The notes under the pieces: model-generated
Told to the model about the DNA's origin: nothing
The model's input: the letters and a program-made list of their open reading frames with translations, nothing else
The model's database searches: none
Made by a program: the position numbers and the translations under genes
Origin: Thermoplasmata archaeon
Lineage (GTDB): Archaea > Thermoplasmatota > Thermoplasmata > Thermoplasmatales > Thermoplasmataceae
Direction: 5' to 3'
DNA length: 64,000 nt
Assembly: GCA_021792045.1 (NCBI GenBank)
Contig: JAJYVJ010000002.1
Span: 1 to 64,000 of the forward strand
In this document: in pieces, positions 1 through 7,963 of the stretch
How the letters are laid out: the number at the start of each line of letters is the position of its first letter
How positions within the stretch are numbered: position 1 is the stretch's first letter

Positions 1-1
1 A

Positions 2-205
2 AGGGCTAGAAGCCGTGACCGAAGGACTTTCCATGTACCGGTGGGTACAAGGGATATGAATACCAGTGATCTTGTGGATAATATCAATTCGGTGGTTAAG
101 AGGATTGTAGGCAGGATGGAGAAGGGACGAGGAAATATTGACTCCATATATCTCAAGACAACGATGGGCAAGGCAGTGAAACTTGATCTGGAGGCGATAC
201 AATGA
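2..205 (+). CDS. rpl1: 50S ribosomal protein L1, C-terminal part (cut by window start)
   Basis: Only the last 67 codons are present; the 5' end lies outside the window. The frame reads RTFHVPVGTRDM near its start and YLKTTMGKAVKL near its end, both typical of the L1 C-terminus, where the protein folds over the L1 stalk of 23S rRNA near the E site. The stop codon (203-205) overlaps the P0 start by four bases (ATGA), so translation is probably coupled. The order L1-P0-P1 is the usual archaeal stalk operon. The family call is secure; nothing can be said about the missing part. Confidence 0.93.
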   Translation, partial: RARSRDRRTFHVPVGTRDMNTSDLVDNINSVVKRIVGRMEKGRGNIDSIYLKTTMGKAVKLDLEAIQ

Positions 206-1152
206 CGCATCCAGCACCTTGGAAAATCGAGCTTGTAAAAGATCTTGAAAGCGATATCGAGAATAATCCTGTCGTGGTGGTCGTAGGCATTAAAGGTATA
301 GCGAATGCGCAACTTCAGAATATCAGAAATACCCTCAGGGGAAAGGCAAAGTTGAGGGTCGTGAGAAAGAGACTCCTTCTGAAGGCTCTGGAAAACAGCA
401 AGAAGGAGCACATTCATGACCTGGAGAAGCTCTCGGAAGGGCAGGTCGCCTTGGTCACAACATCCTCACAGCCTGCTGTTATAGGGAGAATACTTGAGGG
501 AACAAGGCAAAAAGCTTTTGCAAAGGGTGGAGAAATAGCGGAAGACGACATAATAGTACCTGAAATGGCAACGGATTTCCCGCCAGGACCTATGATGAGC
601 GAATTTCAGAAAGTTGGCTTGCAAACAGGAATCGATAAGGGAAAGATAGCCATTAAAAAGGAGGCTCTCTTCGTAAAGGCCGGAGAACCAATACCGAAGA
701 GCAAGGCTAAGATACTCGTGAAACTAGGCATACCAACGGTTGATTCCGGGCTTGACATCAGGGGTGCTTACAGCGAAGGCCTCATTTTCGATAAGGAAAC
801 CATGTCGATAAATGTCGACTATGCTACTTCAAATATAGCTGTTGCTTTCACACAGGCGAAGAATGTTGCTCTAGAAGCAATGTTCCTTGTTCCAGAGATA
901 CTGCCATCTCTGATCGTGAAGGCAAGGTTCTCTGCCGAGCAGCTTGCCGTGATGACGGGAACAGTTGACGAAAGCAATGTAGAGTTATTTATACTTAAAG
1001 CTATTAGGGAAGCAAACAAACTGAATGCTACTGTTTCCGGCGAGGAAACGGAAAAACAGGAAGAGAAGAAAGAGGAAAAGAAAGAACAAAAGGCAAAGGC
1101 TGAAGACACCTCGGACAGTGTTTCAGAGGGTTTAAGCTCGCTATTTGGATGA
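202..1152 (+). CDS. rpl10: 50S ribosomal protein L10 / acidic stalk protein P0
   Basis: This 316-residue protein is the base of the ribosomal stalk: it binds 23S rRNA through its N-terminal L10 domain (about residues 1-110) and carries P1/L12 dimers on C-terminal helices. The N-terminus [13 protein letters not shown] and the run [15 protein letters not shown] are typical of archaeal P0. The C-terminus has a Lys/Glu-rich hinge (about residues 282-300) followed by EGLSSLFG, the factor-binding tail, which is nearly the same as the tail of the next gene. Length fits archaeal P0 (about 310-350). The start overlaps the L1 stop and the stop overlaps the leader of the P1 gene, so this is a tight operon. 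The long reverse ORF opposite its 3' end is a product of the Lys/Glu repeats. Confidence 0.97.
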   Translation: MTHPAPWKIELVKDLESDIENNPVVVVVGIKGIANAQLQNIRNTLRGKAKLRVVRKRLLLKALENSKKEHIHDLEKLSEGQVALVTTSSQPAVIGRILEGTRQKAFAKGGEIAEDDIIVPEMATDFPPGPMMSEFQKVGLQTGIDKGKIAIKKEALFVKAGEPIPKSKAKILVKLGIPTVDSGLDIRGAYSEGLIFDKETMSINVDYATSNIAVAFTQAKNVALEAMFLVPEILPSLIVKARFSAEQLAVMTGTVDESNVELFILKAIREANKLNATVSGEETEKQEEKKEEKKEQKAKAEDTSDSVSEGLSSLFG

Positions 1153-1166
1153 AAGGAGGAAGAAAA

Positions 1167-1484
1167 ATGGAATATATATACGGAGCTCTTTTGCTCCATT
1201 CGGCTGGAAAAGAAATAGATGAAGAGAATCTGAAGAAAATCCTTAAGGAAGCTGGCGTAGACGCAGACGATGCAAGGCTTAAGTCCCTTGTTGCCAGCCT
1301 CAAGGAAGTAAAAATTGATGAAGTGTTGAAAAACGCGGGAACGGTTCTTGCTGCTCCGAGCGCTCCGGCATCATCAGATTCTGGAAGCAAGAGCGAAAAG
1401 AAGAAAGAAGAGAAGAAAGAGGAAAAGAAAGAAGAGGCACACTCTGAAGAGGCTCTTGAAGGCCTGAGCTCACTTTTCGGATGA
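1167..1484 (+). CDS. rpl12: 50S ribosomal protein L12 / acidic stalk protein P1
   Basis: This 105-residue acidic protein forms the dimers of the ribosomal stalk that recruit translation GTPases. The N-terminal dimerisation domain starts [18 protein letters not shown]; an Ala/Pro/Ser hinge and a Lys/Glu-rich stretch follow, and the protein ends EGLSSLFG like P0. I chose the ATG at 1167, not the in-frame ATG at 1149, because family members start at MEYIY and a strong Shine-Dalgarno (AAAGGAGGA, 1151-1159) lies just upstream. That places the ribosome-binding site across the P0 stop. It is the third gene of the L1-P0-P1 operon. Confidence 0.96.
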   Translation: MEYIYGALLLHSAGKEIDEENLKKILKEAGVDADDARLKSLVASLKEVKIDEVLKNAGTVLAAPSAPASSDSGSKSEKKKEEKKEEKKEEAHSEEALEGLSSLFG

Positions 1485-1493
1485 GAGTGATAG

Positions 1494-1673
1494 ATGGACT
1501 ATTACGCATATTTCTGGGATCTGTTGAAATATTACATCCCAGCAATATTACTCGTTCTCTCCCTTGTCGTCTTTAAAAGTATCCTACTCTTGATAATCTC
1601 AATAGTGTGGATCTTGGCTTCTGTTTTTGTTTCAATTTCAGAAATGGAGCCACGTAAGGGCAATTTTGTGTAG
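1494..1673 (+). CDS. small two-helix membrane protein after the stalk operon
   Basis: A 59-codon ORF begins 9 bases after the P1 stop and is preceded by GAGAGTGATAG, a plausible ribosome-binding site. The product starts MDYYAYFWDLLKYY and has two hydrophobic stretches (about residues 15-27 and 30-48), followed by a short charged tail ending RKGNFV. It is probably co-transcribed with the ribosomal genes. I do not recognise a family. Its stop at 1671-1673 lies one base from the end of the convergent peroxiredoxin gene, so the two transcripts must meet head-on here. Hydrophobic coding character and tight spacing support a real gene. Confidence 0.6.
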   Translation: MDYYAYFWDLLKYYIPAILLVLSLVVFKSILLLIISIVWILASVFVSISEMEPRKGNFV

Positions 1674-1674
1674 T

Positions 1675-2133
1675 TTAAGACGTCAATTTTAATTCTTTTA
1701 GTTTTTCAAAAACCTCAACAGCGTGTTCCTTTGGGCTCACCTTGGGATATACATAAGCAATTTTTCCGTCTCGATCTATAAGGTACGTGACCCTGCTTGC
1801 GGTCTTTTCCTTAAGCACGCCATATTTCTGTGTGATGTCCTTCTTCTTGTCGGATACAAGTGTAAAATTCAAGTTGTACTTCTTCTCGAATTTCTTGTGC
1901 GAGGTATCACTGTCAACGCTCACACCTAAGACTTTTACGCCATTCTTCTCGTAATGGTCTATATGATCTCTGAAATTGCATGCCTCAGCCGTGCATCCCG
2001 GTGTATCATCCTTCGGATAAAAATACAGGACGACAGGTTTGCCTTTAAAGTCCGAAAGCCTGACATTTTTTCCGTTCTGATCTACAGATTCAAAGTCTGG
2101 TGCTTTTGCTCCTACCTCTAACAGATTTGCCAT
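1675..2133 (-). CDS. bcp: peroxiredoxin, BCP/PrxQ type (thioredoxin-dependent thiol peroxidase)
   Basis: This 152-residue cytosolic enzyme reduces hydrogen peroxide and organic hydroperoxides with thiols from thioredoxin-like partners. The active site reads YFYPKDDTPGCTAEACNFRD: Cys47 is the peroxidatic cysteine and Cys52 the probable resolving one, the spacing of the BCP/PrxQ class. The length is normal for the class. A TATA-like GGTTTATC sits about 23 bases before the ATG, so the transcript is probably leaderless. It is a single gene, convergent with the stalk operon and divergent from the DUF998 gene. Confidence 0.93.
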   Translation of the reverse strand: MANLLEVGAKAPDFESVDQNGKNVRLSDFKGKPVVLYFYPKDDTPGCTAEACNFRDHIDHYEKNGVKVLGVSVDSDTSHKKFEKKYNLNFTLVSDKKKDITQKYGVLKEKTASRVTYLIDRDGKIAYVYPKVSPKEHAVEVFEKLKELKLTS

Positions 2134-2201
2134 GAGGTATGATTACTATATTCGTAGATAAACCTTATGTTACTTCCGGCGCATAAAGTCGATCTGCGCT
2201 A

Positions 2202-2209
2202 TATTTAAT
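2202..2209 (+). promoter_or_regulatory. TATA box of the DUF998 gene
   Basis: TATTTAAT ends 24 bases before the ATG at 2234. This spacing places transcription start at or next to the start codon, giving a leaderless mRNA. It supports the chosen start of the membrane protein gene. Confidence 0.5.
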
Positions 2210-2233
2210 AATGCGTTTTCTCTCATTATTTTT

Positions 2234-2821
2234 ATGGATCTCAAATCGTTAAAGAAAAATCTCATCTGGAGCGGAGTGGTGGCGATGATCTCTGCAGCGG
2301 TATGGATCGGTACTGCAATACTTATAAATCCGAGTTTTGACTTTTTTACCGGAGCGTTGAGCCAGCTGGGATCTCCTGGGGCAAATTATCCCTGGGTATA
2401 CAATGTTGGACTGATGTTCACTTCGGTAATTCTCTTTCTCTTCGCGATCTCACTTCTGCTTAATTCACAGAATAAGGTGGAGTCCTCAGGAAGCGCCTTT
2501 CTGATGATCGCATCTTTATTTCTTGCCCTTATAGGAATCTACCATGGTGGGACATATCCCCATGATTTTGTATCCCTCTGGTTCTTCGTCCTTGCTGACA
2601 TTTCCATCCTAACATGGGGTATAGGTCTGATTATACATGACCTGATTCATGGTGCATATGTAATCGCAATTGTGGCGATTGTCACAGGTGCAGGGTTCGG
2701 AATCTCATGGCCGTCAAGTGCTGAGCTCGAAACTTTCGGTACGGCCGCGATTGCATTCTGGGCCGCCATTATGGTCGCGTTTTTTATGCGAAGTTCAAGA
2801 AACGCAATAAAAAAAATGTAG
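2234..2821 (+). CDS. DUF998-family membrane protein
   Basis: A 195-residue polytopic membrane protein. Its sequence begins MDLKSLKKNLIWSG and shows about six hydrophobic segments (near residues 13-32, 57-76, 86-106, 110-134, 141-158 and 166-186). The motif FFTGALSQLGSPGANYPWVYN after the first helix is what I associate with the DUF998 family of archaeal and bacterial membrane proteins, whose function is unknown. Monocistronic, with a leaderless-type promoter (see 2202). The family assignment is from memory of the family pattern and is fairly likely. Confidence 0.75.
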   Translation: MDLKSLKKNLIWSGVVAMISAAVWIGTAILINPSFDFFTGALSQLGSPGANYPWVYNVGLMFTSVILFLFAISLLLNSQNKVESSGSAFLMIASLFLALIGIYHGGTYPHDFVSLWFFVLADISILTWGIGLIIHDLIHGAYVIAIVAIVTGAGFGISWPSSAELETFGTAAIAFWAAIMVAFFMRSSRNAIKKM

Positions 2822-3018
2822 ATCTTTCCAGTTCTTCATAGCATGGGTAATGGAATCAGGAGTTATTGCGTCTAGAATTTTGCTATTCGCTTAAAACAAT
2901 AAGCGAATCCCAACCGGTCCATTTTGAATTCCAATTCTCTCACATCCCGTGAATAATTTTTCTGTCGATATGTCTATTGCCTGTTCAAAGAACGTACTGA
3001 TAGCAATCAAACCCCATC

Positions 3019-3957
3019 TTATTTCATAAAAGATACCTTCTTCTCCTGATAAATGATGTTTCTTCTGGTAACGGTATAGTCGGTAATCACAATCTTTGCA
3101 CCACAATCACAGTTTTTCAGTTTATTAATGGCGACATACCTTACTATCTTTCTCCCACAGAATCGACAAGTAACTTTATCCCCGGCCTCTAATTCCAGTT
3201 CTTTCACCAAAGCGGCTTTTAATTCTTCAAAGGTACCATTAAAAAAGGTAAGGATTCCACGGTCTCCAATATAAACCTTGATCCCAAAAAAATTCTTACT
3301 TACGTACTCAAAATCATCGACACTGCAGTCAATCCCGTATTTCAGCCCAATGTCGTTAAGATATTTTTCGAGTTCCTGCCCTAACTTAAACTCAGCGTCC
3401 TTCTTGGCAATTTTCGAATTAACATTTTTGAGGAGATTTTCTTTTTCTTTTTCCGTGAATGTTTTCATTATATCTGTTGCATTCTCATTGTCTATGGTAA
3501 GTCCCGAACCAAGATCCTTTTGCGCAATCTTAGGAAAAAACTGAATCTGATCTACCAGCCCGTCATAAGTTTTTGACTTATAGCTGTAATCGGACAGGTA
3601 ATCAGAAAGAGCGCTTTTAAGGTGGATATTATTTTTGTTGTTAGTTGAATGTCTTTTGTTTTTGTATAACAAAATTCTACGTTTTAACTCTCCAGTATCA
3701 AGCCCCTCTTTAGAAATCAATTTGGCAATCTCATCTCCTGAAGTCCGGCCGTAAGGAGTTATAATCGAATCTATTTTGCCATCAAGAATGCTGATGAACT
3801 CCTTTATCTCTTGATCAGGATCCACGTCGGGATCTATGTGAAAGAGCATCTGGGCCGTGGCGATTGCAATAGCCTTTTTGCGTTTATATTCCGATTTACT
3901 CAATTGAAGCATATTATAGGCACCCATTTTATGATATATTTCGTAATTTAACTTCAT
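3019..3957 (-). CDS. uncharacterised protein with C-terminal zinc ribbon
   Basis: A 312-residue soluble protein that I do not recognise. The first two-thirds are charged and helical. Near residues 264-284 there is a metal-binding pattern: CRFCGRKIVRY followed by NCDCGAKI, i.e. CxxC plus CxC, as in zinc ribbons that bind nucleic acid or stabilise small domains. The start at 3957 is supported by TTTTAATA about 14-20 bases upstream; an alternative ATG is at 3912 (MLQLSKSEYKRKK). It lies next to a degraded gap and is more AT-rich than its neighbours, which may mean it is accessory. An inverted repeat at 3980-3997 lies just upstream of the TATA box. Confidence 0.65.
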   Translation of the reverse strand: MKLNYEIYHKMGAYNMLQLSKSEYKRKKAIAIATAQMLFHIDPDVDPDQEIKEFISILDGKIDSIITPYGRTSGDEIAKLISKEGLDTGELKRRILLYKNKRHSTNNKNNIHLKSALSDYLSDYSYKSKTYDGLVDQIQFFPKIAQKDLGSGLTIDNENATDIMKTFTEKEKENLLKNVNSKIAKKDAEFKLGQELEKYLNDIGLKYGIDCSVDDFEYVSKNFFGIKVYIGDRGILTFFNGTFEELKAALVKELELEAGDKVTCRFCGRKIVRYVAINKLKNCDCGAKIVITDYTVTRRNIIYQEKKVSFMK

Positions 3958-3979
3958 GATTATAATAATTAGATATTAA

Positions 3980-3997
3980 AAGTGATGGCGGTCACTT
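3980..3997. repeat. inverted repeat upstream of the zinc-ribbon gene promoter
   Basis: AAGTGA and TCACTT form perfect 6-base arms around a 6-base spacer. It lies just upstream of the TATA-like box of the minus-strand gene starting at 3957, where an activator or repressor could bind. Arms this short can occur by chance. Confidence 0.3.
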
Positions 3998-4353
3998 GTA
4001 GACATCCCTTCCATTACCCAATGATATTACAACTATCTATGTTTCCTAATATTCCGATAATTATTCATCGCAGATAAATTGAAACGCTGAACTTATTATA
4101 GGGTGCTCATCCTTTTTTATTTATTTTTTTAACTATCTTTAACCATCTTTGTATAGATCACTGTGTCTTAACTTTCAGATACTAAACATGATCGATGGGA
4201 AATACAGTGTCAGGGATGTTCTCCTCATACTGTCAAGGATAAAGATGTACAGGATGGAGAGGGGTGAGATCATGAGCGAGGTACCAAAAAAAGCGAAAGG
4301 CCTGGTTGTGGATCTGAAGATTGATCTTGGCATGTTATGTAAAAAAGCTTGAG

Positions 4354-4542
4354 TTAAGGATTAAGTATAACAGCAATCGCCATTGCAACAACTGCAGGAA
4401 AAATGACCGACTTTACCGTTTGTTGTTTGCTAAGCTCCAACTGAACAGCCGTAATAAGATACACAAATGTTATAACAATCGCGACAGCAACGTTGCCGAT
4501 GTTATCATAAAGTGCGCTCGTTATACCCGTGTTGATAACATA
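4354..4542 (-). pseudogene. remnant of a small membrane protein gene
   Basis: Open frame of 62 codons ending in TAA, with no ATG/GTG/TTG near its 5' end and a TAG just before it. The translation has two hydrophobic helices separated by QLELSKQQTVKS and ends AVILNP. Either it is a degraded gene or a frame error hides the start. I do not recognise the family. Confidence 0.3.
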
Positions 4543-4672
4543 CTACGCAAAAAAGATCCACGTGAAGCGAAATTTTATACCTTAAAGGTGCCATCTCTAT
4601 CTAAATCATGAGAGTATCGCTTAAAAGCCTTACGCTCAATTTCTGTGAAAAGTATCCAGAAAAACTGCTCAT

Positions 4673-4680
4673 TTTAATAT
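4673..4680 (+). promoter_or_regulatory. TATA box of the pyruvate oxidase gene
   Basis: TTTAATAT ends 20 bases before the ATG at 4701. It argues for 4701 (or the ATG at 4707) rather than the far upstream in-frame ATG at 4608, which lies before this box. Confidence 0.5.
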
Positions 4681-4700
4681 ATATTGTTAAATCATGGTTT

Positions 4701-6347
4701 ATGGCAATGACGGTTGCAAATCTTATAATAGATACGCTGGCAGATCTGGGCGTTAAGAGAGTTTACGGAGTTCCAGGAGATTCAATAAATCCGCTTGTGG
4801 ATGCCCTCAGAACACAGAAAAGAATAGAATTTATCCAGACAAGGCACGAAGAGGGAGCCGCACTTGAGGCAGCGTTCGAAGCAAAGTTCACGGGGAAGGC
4901 GACTGCGTGCATGGGCACTTCAGGGCCAGGGTCTATACACCTGATAAATGGTCTTTACGAGGCGAAAATGAGCAGAGTACCTGTAATAGCTCTCACCGGA
5001 CAGGTAGAGACAGATCTGCTCTACCAGGATTATTTCCAGGAGGTTGACCTGAACAGGCTGTTTGACGATGTCTCTGTATTCAACGCACAGATCATCAATC
5101 CTGATTCAGCATTCGCTATAGTTAAAAGGGCGTATCGGGAGAGCATGAGTAAGAGAGGTGTATCACATCTAACTCTTCCAGTCGATATATTACGAAAGAA
5201 CGCCGTCCCAGGCGTAATTGATAATTTTTCATTCAAATTTCCGAAAACAATTGTGGACGGGAAGCCTGCGGAAGAAATGATCAATGCAAGCAAAAATCCT
5301 TTGATATTCATCGGGAGGGGCGCATTTGGACTATCGGATCAAATAGGTAAGTTCGCAGAAAAGATAGGTGCTCCAATCATATATAGCGTGAATTCTAAAG
5401 GCGTGGTTGATGACAACGATCCAAAAGTCATGGGCCCACTAGGTCTTCTTGGATCCAAACCTGCAGTAGAGGCTATGAAACACGCAGATCTCCTGATCCT
5501 CCTTGGTACCATATTTCCCTACGTATCATTCATGAATGATAAGGCCAAGGTCATACAGGTTGATATCGACACTGCAAACATAGGGAAAAGAGTTCATGTC
5601 GACTTACCTTACCAGTGCACGGTCTCAGACTTCCTCAGCAGCGTTTCACCTGAAGAGAAAGCGGAAAAATTCTATTCCAAGTTCTCCGAAGACAAAAAAG
5701 ACTGGATCTCAAACCTTGAAAAACTAGAATCTGACAGGTCCACTCCAATCAAACCGGAATTCCTTACATCGGCAATATCCAGGAAAGCTGATAAAGATGC
5801 TGTCTTCATAGTTGATACTGGCAACGTTACTGTCTGGTCAACAAGGGATATAAGAGGAGGTACACAGAGGACATTTTTGCTCTCTCCATGGCTTGGTACC
5901 ATGGGTGTTGGAATACCCGGAGCTGTGGGTGCCTCGTTCGCCACAGATAGGCAGGTCATAGCGATCACAGGCGACGGAAGTTTTGCTATGACGATGATGG
6001 AACTGATCACAGCAAAGAAATACTCAAGGCCGGTTAAGATTGCAGTGTACAACAATTCCAAGCTTGGAATGATCAAATTTGAAGAAGAGATAATGGGGTA
6101 CCCTGAATGGGGTGTCGATCTCCTTAACCCAGATTTTTCTAAGATTGCAGAAGCCATAGGAATAAAGGGAATACGTGTCGAGGACCCGAATAAACTTGAA
6201 GCCGCGATCGATGAGTTCCTGAAGTTTGACGGCCCAGCTGTGCTCGACACTGTAATTTTCGCAAACGAGAGACCCATGCCGCCAAAACTCGTGTTTTCCC
6301 AGGTAAAGGGGTATGTTACCTCGATCCTTAGAGAAAAGCTGGAGTGA
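4701..6347 (+). CDS. poxB: ThDP-dependent pyruvate oxidase / pyruvate dehydrogenase (PoxB-like)
   Basis: A 548-residue enzyme of the acetolactate-synthase/pyruvate-oxidase superfamily, probably decarboxylating pyruvate to acetate with electrons passed to quinone, FAD or oxygen. The N-terminal domain has VPGDSINPLVDALR and the catalytic glutamate in TRHEEGAA; the C-terminal domain has the thiamine-diphosphate motif starting GDGSFAMTMMEL and ending VYNNS. YFQEVDLNRLF and GPGSIHLINGLYEAK resemble PoxB more than acetolactate synthase, and no regulatory ilvN-like gene is nearby. It lacks the extra C-terminal membrane peptide of E. coli PoxB. I start at 4701 because of family alignment and the TATA box at 4673. 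Alternative: an acetolactate-synthase-like enzyme. The VOC gene follows 7 bases after the stop. Confidence 0.82.
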   Translation: MAMTVANLIIDTLADLGVKRVYGVPGDSINPLVDALRTQKRIEFIQTRHEEGAALEAAFEAKFTGKATACMGTSGPGSIHLINGLYEAKMSRVPVIALTGQVETDLLYQDYFQEVDLNRLFDDVSVFNAQIINPDSAFAIVKRAYRESMSKRGVSHLTLPVDILRKNAVPGVIDNFSFKFPKTIVDGKPAEEMINASKNPLIFIGRGAFGLSDQIGKFAEKIGAPIIYSVNSKGVVDDNDPKVMGPLGLLGSKPAVEAMKHADLLILLGTIFPYVSFMNDKAKVIQVDIDTANIGKRVHVDLPYQCTVSDFLSSVSPEEKAEKFYSKFSEDKKDWISNLEKLESDRSTPIKPEFLTSAISRKADKDAVFIVDTGNVTVWSTRDIRGGTQRTFLLSPWLGTMGVGIPGAVGASFATDRQVIAITGDGSFAMTMMELITAKKYSRPVKIAVYNNSKLGMIKFEEEIMGYPEWGVDLLNPDFSKIAEAIGIKGIRVEDPNKLEAAIDEFLKFDGPAVLDTVIFANERPMPPKLVFSQVKGYVTSILREKLE

Positions 6348-6354
6348 TCATAAA

Positions 6355-6723
6355 GTGGCGCTCGAACTTGGAGGTGTGGACGAAGTACTATTCTTTGTAG
6401 ATGATGTGCCACAAGCAACAAATTGGATCATGGGCCTCTTGGACAAGAAACCTGTTTTCGAGAGTGAAAATTACTGTTCCTTCGACCTGGGTTTTTGCAG
6501 GATCGGTCTCCATCCTTCAGATGAAAAGACAAGTTCCGGCGTTTCCGGTCAGGTAACATACTGGAATGTGAGCAACCTTAATCAGGCAATGTCGCATTTC
6601 ATGAATCATGGCTGTAAGTTGTTCAGAGGTCCTTTAACAGGTGTAGATGGTGTGGACGTTTGCCAGATGGTCGATCCGTTTGGCAATTCATGGGGGCTTG
6701 TCCAAAGAGCAAGAGTATCGTGA
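6355..6723 (+). CDS. VOC/glyoxalase-superfamily protein
   Basis: A 122-residue single-module protein of the vicinal-oxygen-chelate fold (glyoxalase, dioxygenase and antibiotic-resistance relatives). The pattern fits: EVLFFVDDVPQATNWIMGLL at the N-terminus and QMVDPFGNSWGLVQR near the C-terminus, where the last glutamate ligand would be expected but is replaced. I choose the GTG at 6355 rather than the in-frame ATG at 6313, which lies inside the upstream gene; GGAGTGATC at 6341-6349 serves as ribosome-binding site and overlaps the poxB stop. It is probably translated with poxB. The substrate is unknown. Confidence 0.7.
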   Translation: MALELGGVDEVLFFVDDVPQATNWIMGLLDKKPVFESENYCSFDLGFCRIGLHPSDEKTSSGVSGQVTYWNVSNLNQAMSHFMNHGCKLFRGPLTGVDGVDVCQMVDPFGNSWGLVQRARVS

Positions 6724-6727
6724 AAAA

Positions 6728-7099
6728 TCATTTCATGAATTCATGCCAGCGTATTGGGTGTACGTCAATATGATCCATTAATGATGAAACACCCCTCCCA
6801 ACTTTAATCAGTGTCTCTTTTTTATATCTGATATCTACAGAAATGTTACTAGAATTAAAAAATTTAGAATATGAACGAAGCGTTGAAAGTTTCATCAGTC
6901 CCTTCGGTACCTTTGAAACCAAAAGTCTTGAAAGCTTTTTGTCTAACAAATCTATCGTTACGTTACCTGCACCCATTGATACATGCATAAGTGGCGAATT
7001 ATTCAAGCCAATTGAGATACTTCCGTTTACAGATTTAATGAATGCCGCAGATAAACTCTTAAGACTTGTCTTTGTCATGGATAGGCCGCACCAAGACAC
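6728..7099 (-). CDS. uncharacterised protein, C-terminal reading frame of a split gene
   Basis: This frame (up to 123 codons; more likely read from about 7078, MTKTSLKSLSAAF) overlaps the end of the frame at 7059-7238 by 20-41 bases, one base out of phase. Together they would encode a single protein of about 170 residues. The C-terminal part contains SPLMHVSMGAGNVTIDLLDKK, a beta-rich pattern, and ends HPIRWHEFMK. No strong ribosome-binding site is seen for a separate start. I do not recognise the family. The split could be a real frameshift mutation, a sequence error, or programmed +1 frameshifting at TCT-TAA (see findings). Confidence 0.5.
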   Translation of the reverse strand: MSWCGLSMTKTSLKSLSAAFIKSVNGSISIGLNNSPLMHVSMGAGNVTIDLLDKKLSRLLVSKVPKGLMKLSTLRSYSKFFNSSNISVDIRYKKETLIKVGRGVSSLMDHIDVHPIRWHEFMK

Positions 7100-7238
7100 T
7101 GACGGTTCCGTTTATAGTTATATTGGCATTCACACCTGGTAACTTTATAGTGAGCTCTTGGAACGTGAATTCAGCGGAACTTTTAGTACCCTCTATTGCA
7201 TCGAGAAAACTCTCTATTAATGATTCTTCTTCTGCCAT
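7059..7238 (-). CDS. uncharacterised protein, N-terminal reading frame of a split gene
   Basis: A 59-codon frame starting MAEEESLIESFLDAIEG and ending IHDKDKS. The ATG at 7238 is preferred to the in-frame ATG at 7256 because an ATATTTAAA box (7259-7267, minus strand) ends 20 bases upstream, giving a leaderless start. A helical N-terminus is followed by a beta-rich stretch (ELTIKLPGVNANITINGTV). It stops inside the next frame, which looks like the continuation of the same domain. Function unknown. Confidence 0.5.
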   Translation of the reverse strand: MAEEESLIESFLDAIEGTKSSAEFTFQELTIKLPGVNANITINGTVSVLVRPIHDKDKS

Positions 7239-7395
7239 AGTTGCGTATGTATTCATATATATTTAAACTTTGCAATTTAGAGACTCGAATCCAAATAACT
7301 CTTTCGAAATTGAAACAGTAAGATAAGATCCGAATCAGAATCCCTGTATTCCGGAGATCAGCAGAAGCGTAAGCCAGATTGGTCCTCCGTTACTG

Positions 7396-7764
7396 TTAAT
7401 TTTTCAGATCAGCTTCCAGATTGTTAAGCAATTTCTTCATAGAACTCTGAATATCCATAACAACACCCTCAGCTCTCTTCTTTATCACAGAGGGATCGTT
7501 AACGTGGAACTCATAATACTTCCCTCCAGCCTGAAGAGTCTTTGGTGTCTTGTACACTAGACCTACGCTTACAAGCCTCTGCAGAGATTTAAACACAGTG
7601 CTCCTGTTACGCTGAATCTTCTGCGAGAGCTGATCCAGTGTCATAGTTCCATTCGCTTTAAGCACATTAAATACATACGCGTCTGAAGTTGAAAGGTCAT
7701 ATATGCATGTAAGAAAATCCGTGCAAGTTGATCCTCTTCTGGTCAATTCTGTTACGTTTACCAT
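7396..7764 (-). CDS. TrmB/MarR-like winged-helix transcription regulator
   Basis: A 122-residue DNA-binding protein. The central winged helix-turn-helix (about residues 26-85) reads SDAYVFNVLKANGTMTLDQL then IQRNRSTVFKSLQRLVSVGL, where RNRSTVFKSLQRL is the recognition helix, followed by a wing with GGKYYEF. The C-terminal helix (about 95-122) is probably a dimerisation coiled coil. The closest group is the archaeal TrmB-like one-domain regulators. A perfect palindrome (7770-7786) lies between its TATA-like region and ATG, so it may repress itself. It stands alone between the split gene and the divergent SIS gene, either of which could be a target. Confidence 0.78.
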   Translation of the reverse strand: MVNVTELTRRGSTCTDFLTCIYDLSTSDAYVFNVLKANGTMTLDQLSQKIQRNRSTVFKSLQRLVSVGLVYKTPKTLQAGGKYYEFHVNDPSVIKKRAEGVVMDIQSSMKKLLNNLEADLKN

Positions 7765-7769
7765 GTATG

Positions 7770-7786
7770 TATATCCCTAGGATATA
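7770..7786. promoter_or_regulatory. palindromic operator candidate at the TrmB-like gene
   Basis: TATATCC-CTA-GGATATA is a perfect 7-3-7 inverted repeat. It ends 6 bases before the ATG of the minus-strand regulator at 7764 and overlaps its likely promoter, a usual place for autoregulation in archaea. Binding is inferred, not shown. Confidence 0.5.
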
Positions 7787-7963
7787 GAGATATTTTTCGC
7801 TAAATGAAATAGTGACGTAAAGTATTATTTTTATCTGAATAATGAGGTCTGGAAGCTGTCAAACATTTCTTTGCTCATCTTATCCAGGGGCAGAATCCGC
7901 AGATTGTAGGTGGAAAAGAATCACAGTAGCATATACTCATGTACCAAGATATAATTATGAAAT

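Larger units (their letters stand above)
3958..4700. other. 743-base gap with two decayed-looking ORFs
   Basis: No complete gene is visible. On the plus strand an ORF ends at 4352; its part from MIDGKYSVRDVLLILSRI (ATG at 4190) looks like a piece of a protein. Immediately next to it on the minus strand (4354-4542) an open frame without a start codon encodes about 62 residues with two hydrophobic helices, including GNVAVAIVITFVYLITAV, and is cut upstream by an in-frame TAG (4543-4545); GGTATAAAA lies 35-45 bases upstream. The arrangement suggests two genes in decay. The end of the gap holds the promoter of the pyruvate oxidase gene. Confidence 0.35.

Noticed and set aside
819..1545. Reverse Ser/Phe-rich frames over the stalk protein genes
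   Set aside because: Caused by the Lys/Glu-rich hinges of P0 and P1 read backwards.
5672..6421. 249-codon open frame antisense to poxB
   Set aside because: Shadow of a strongly conserved thiamine-dependent enzyme; no coding features of its own.
7831..7920. 30-codon minus-strand frame before the SIS gene
   Set aside because: Protein-like (YNLRILPLDKMSKEMF) but without a start for most of its length; too short to claim even as a remnant.
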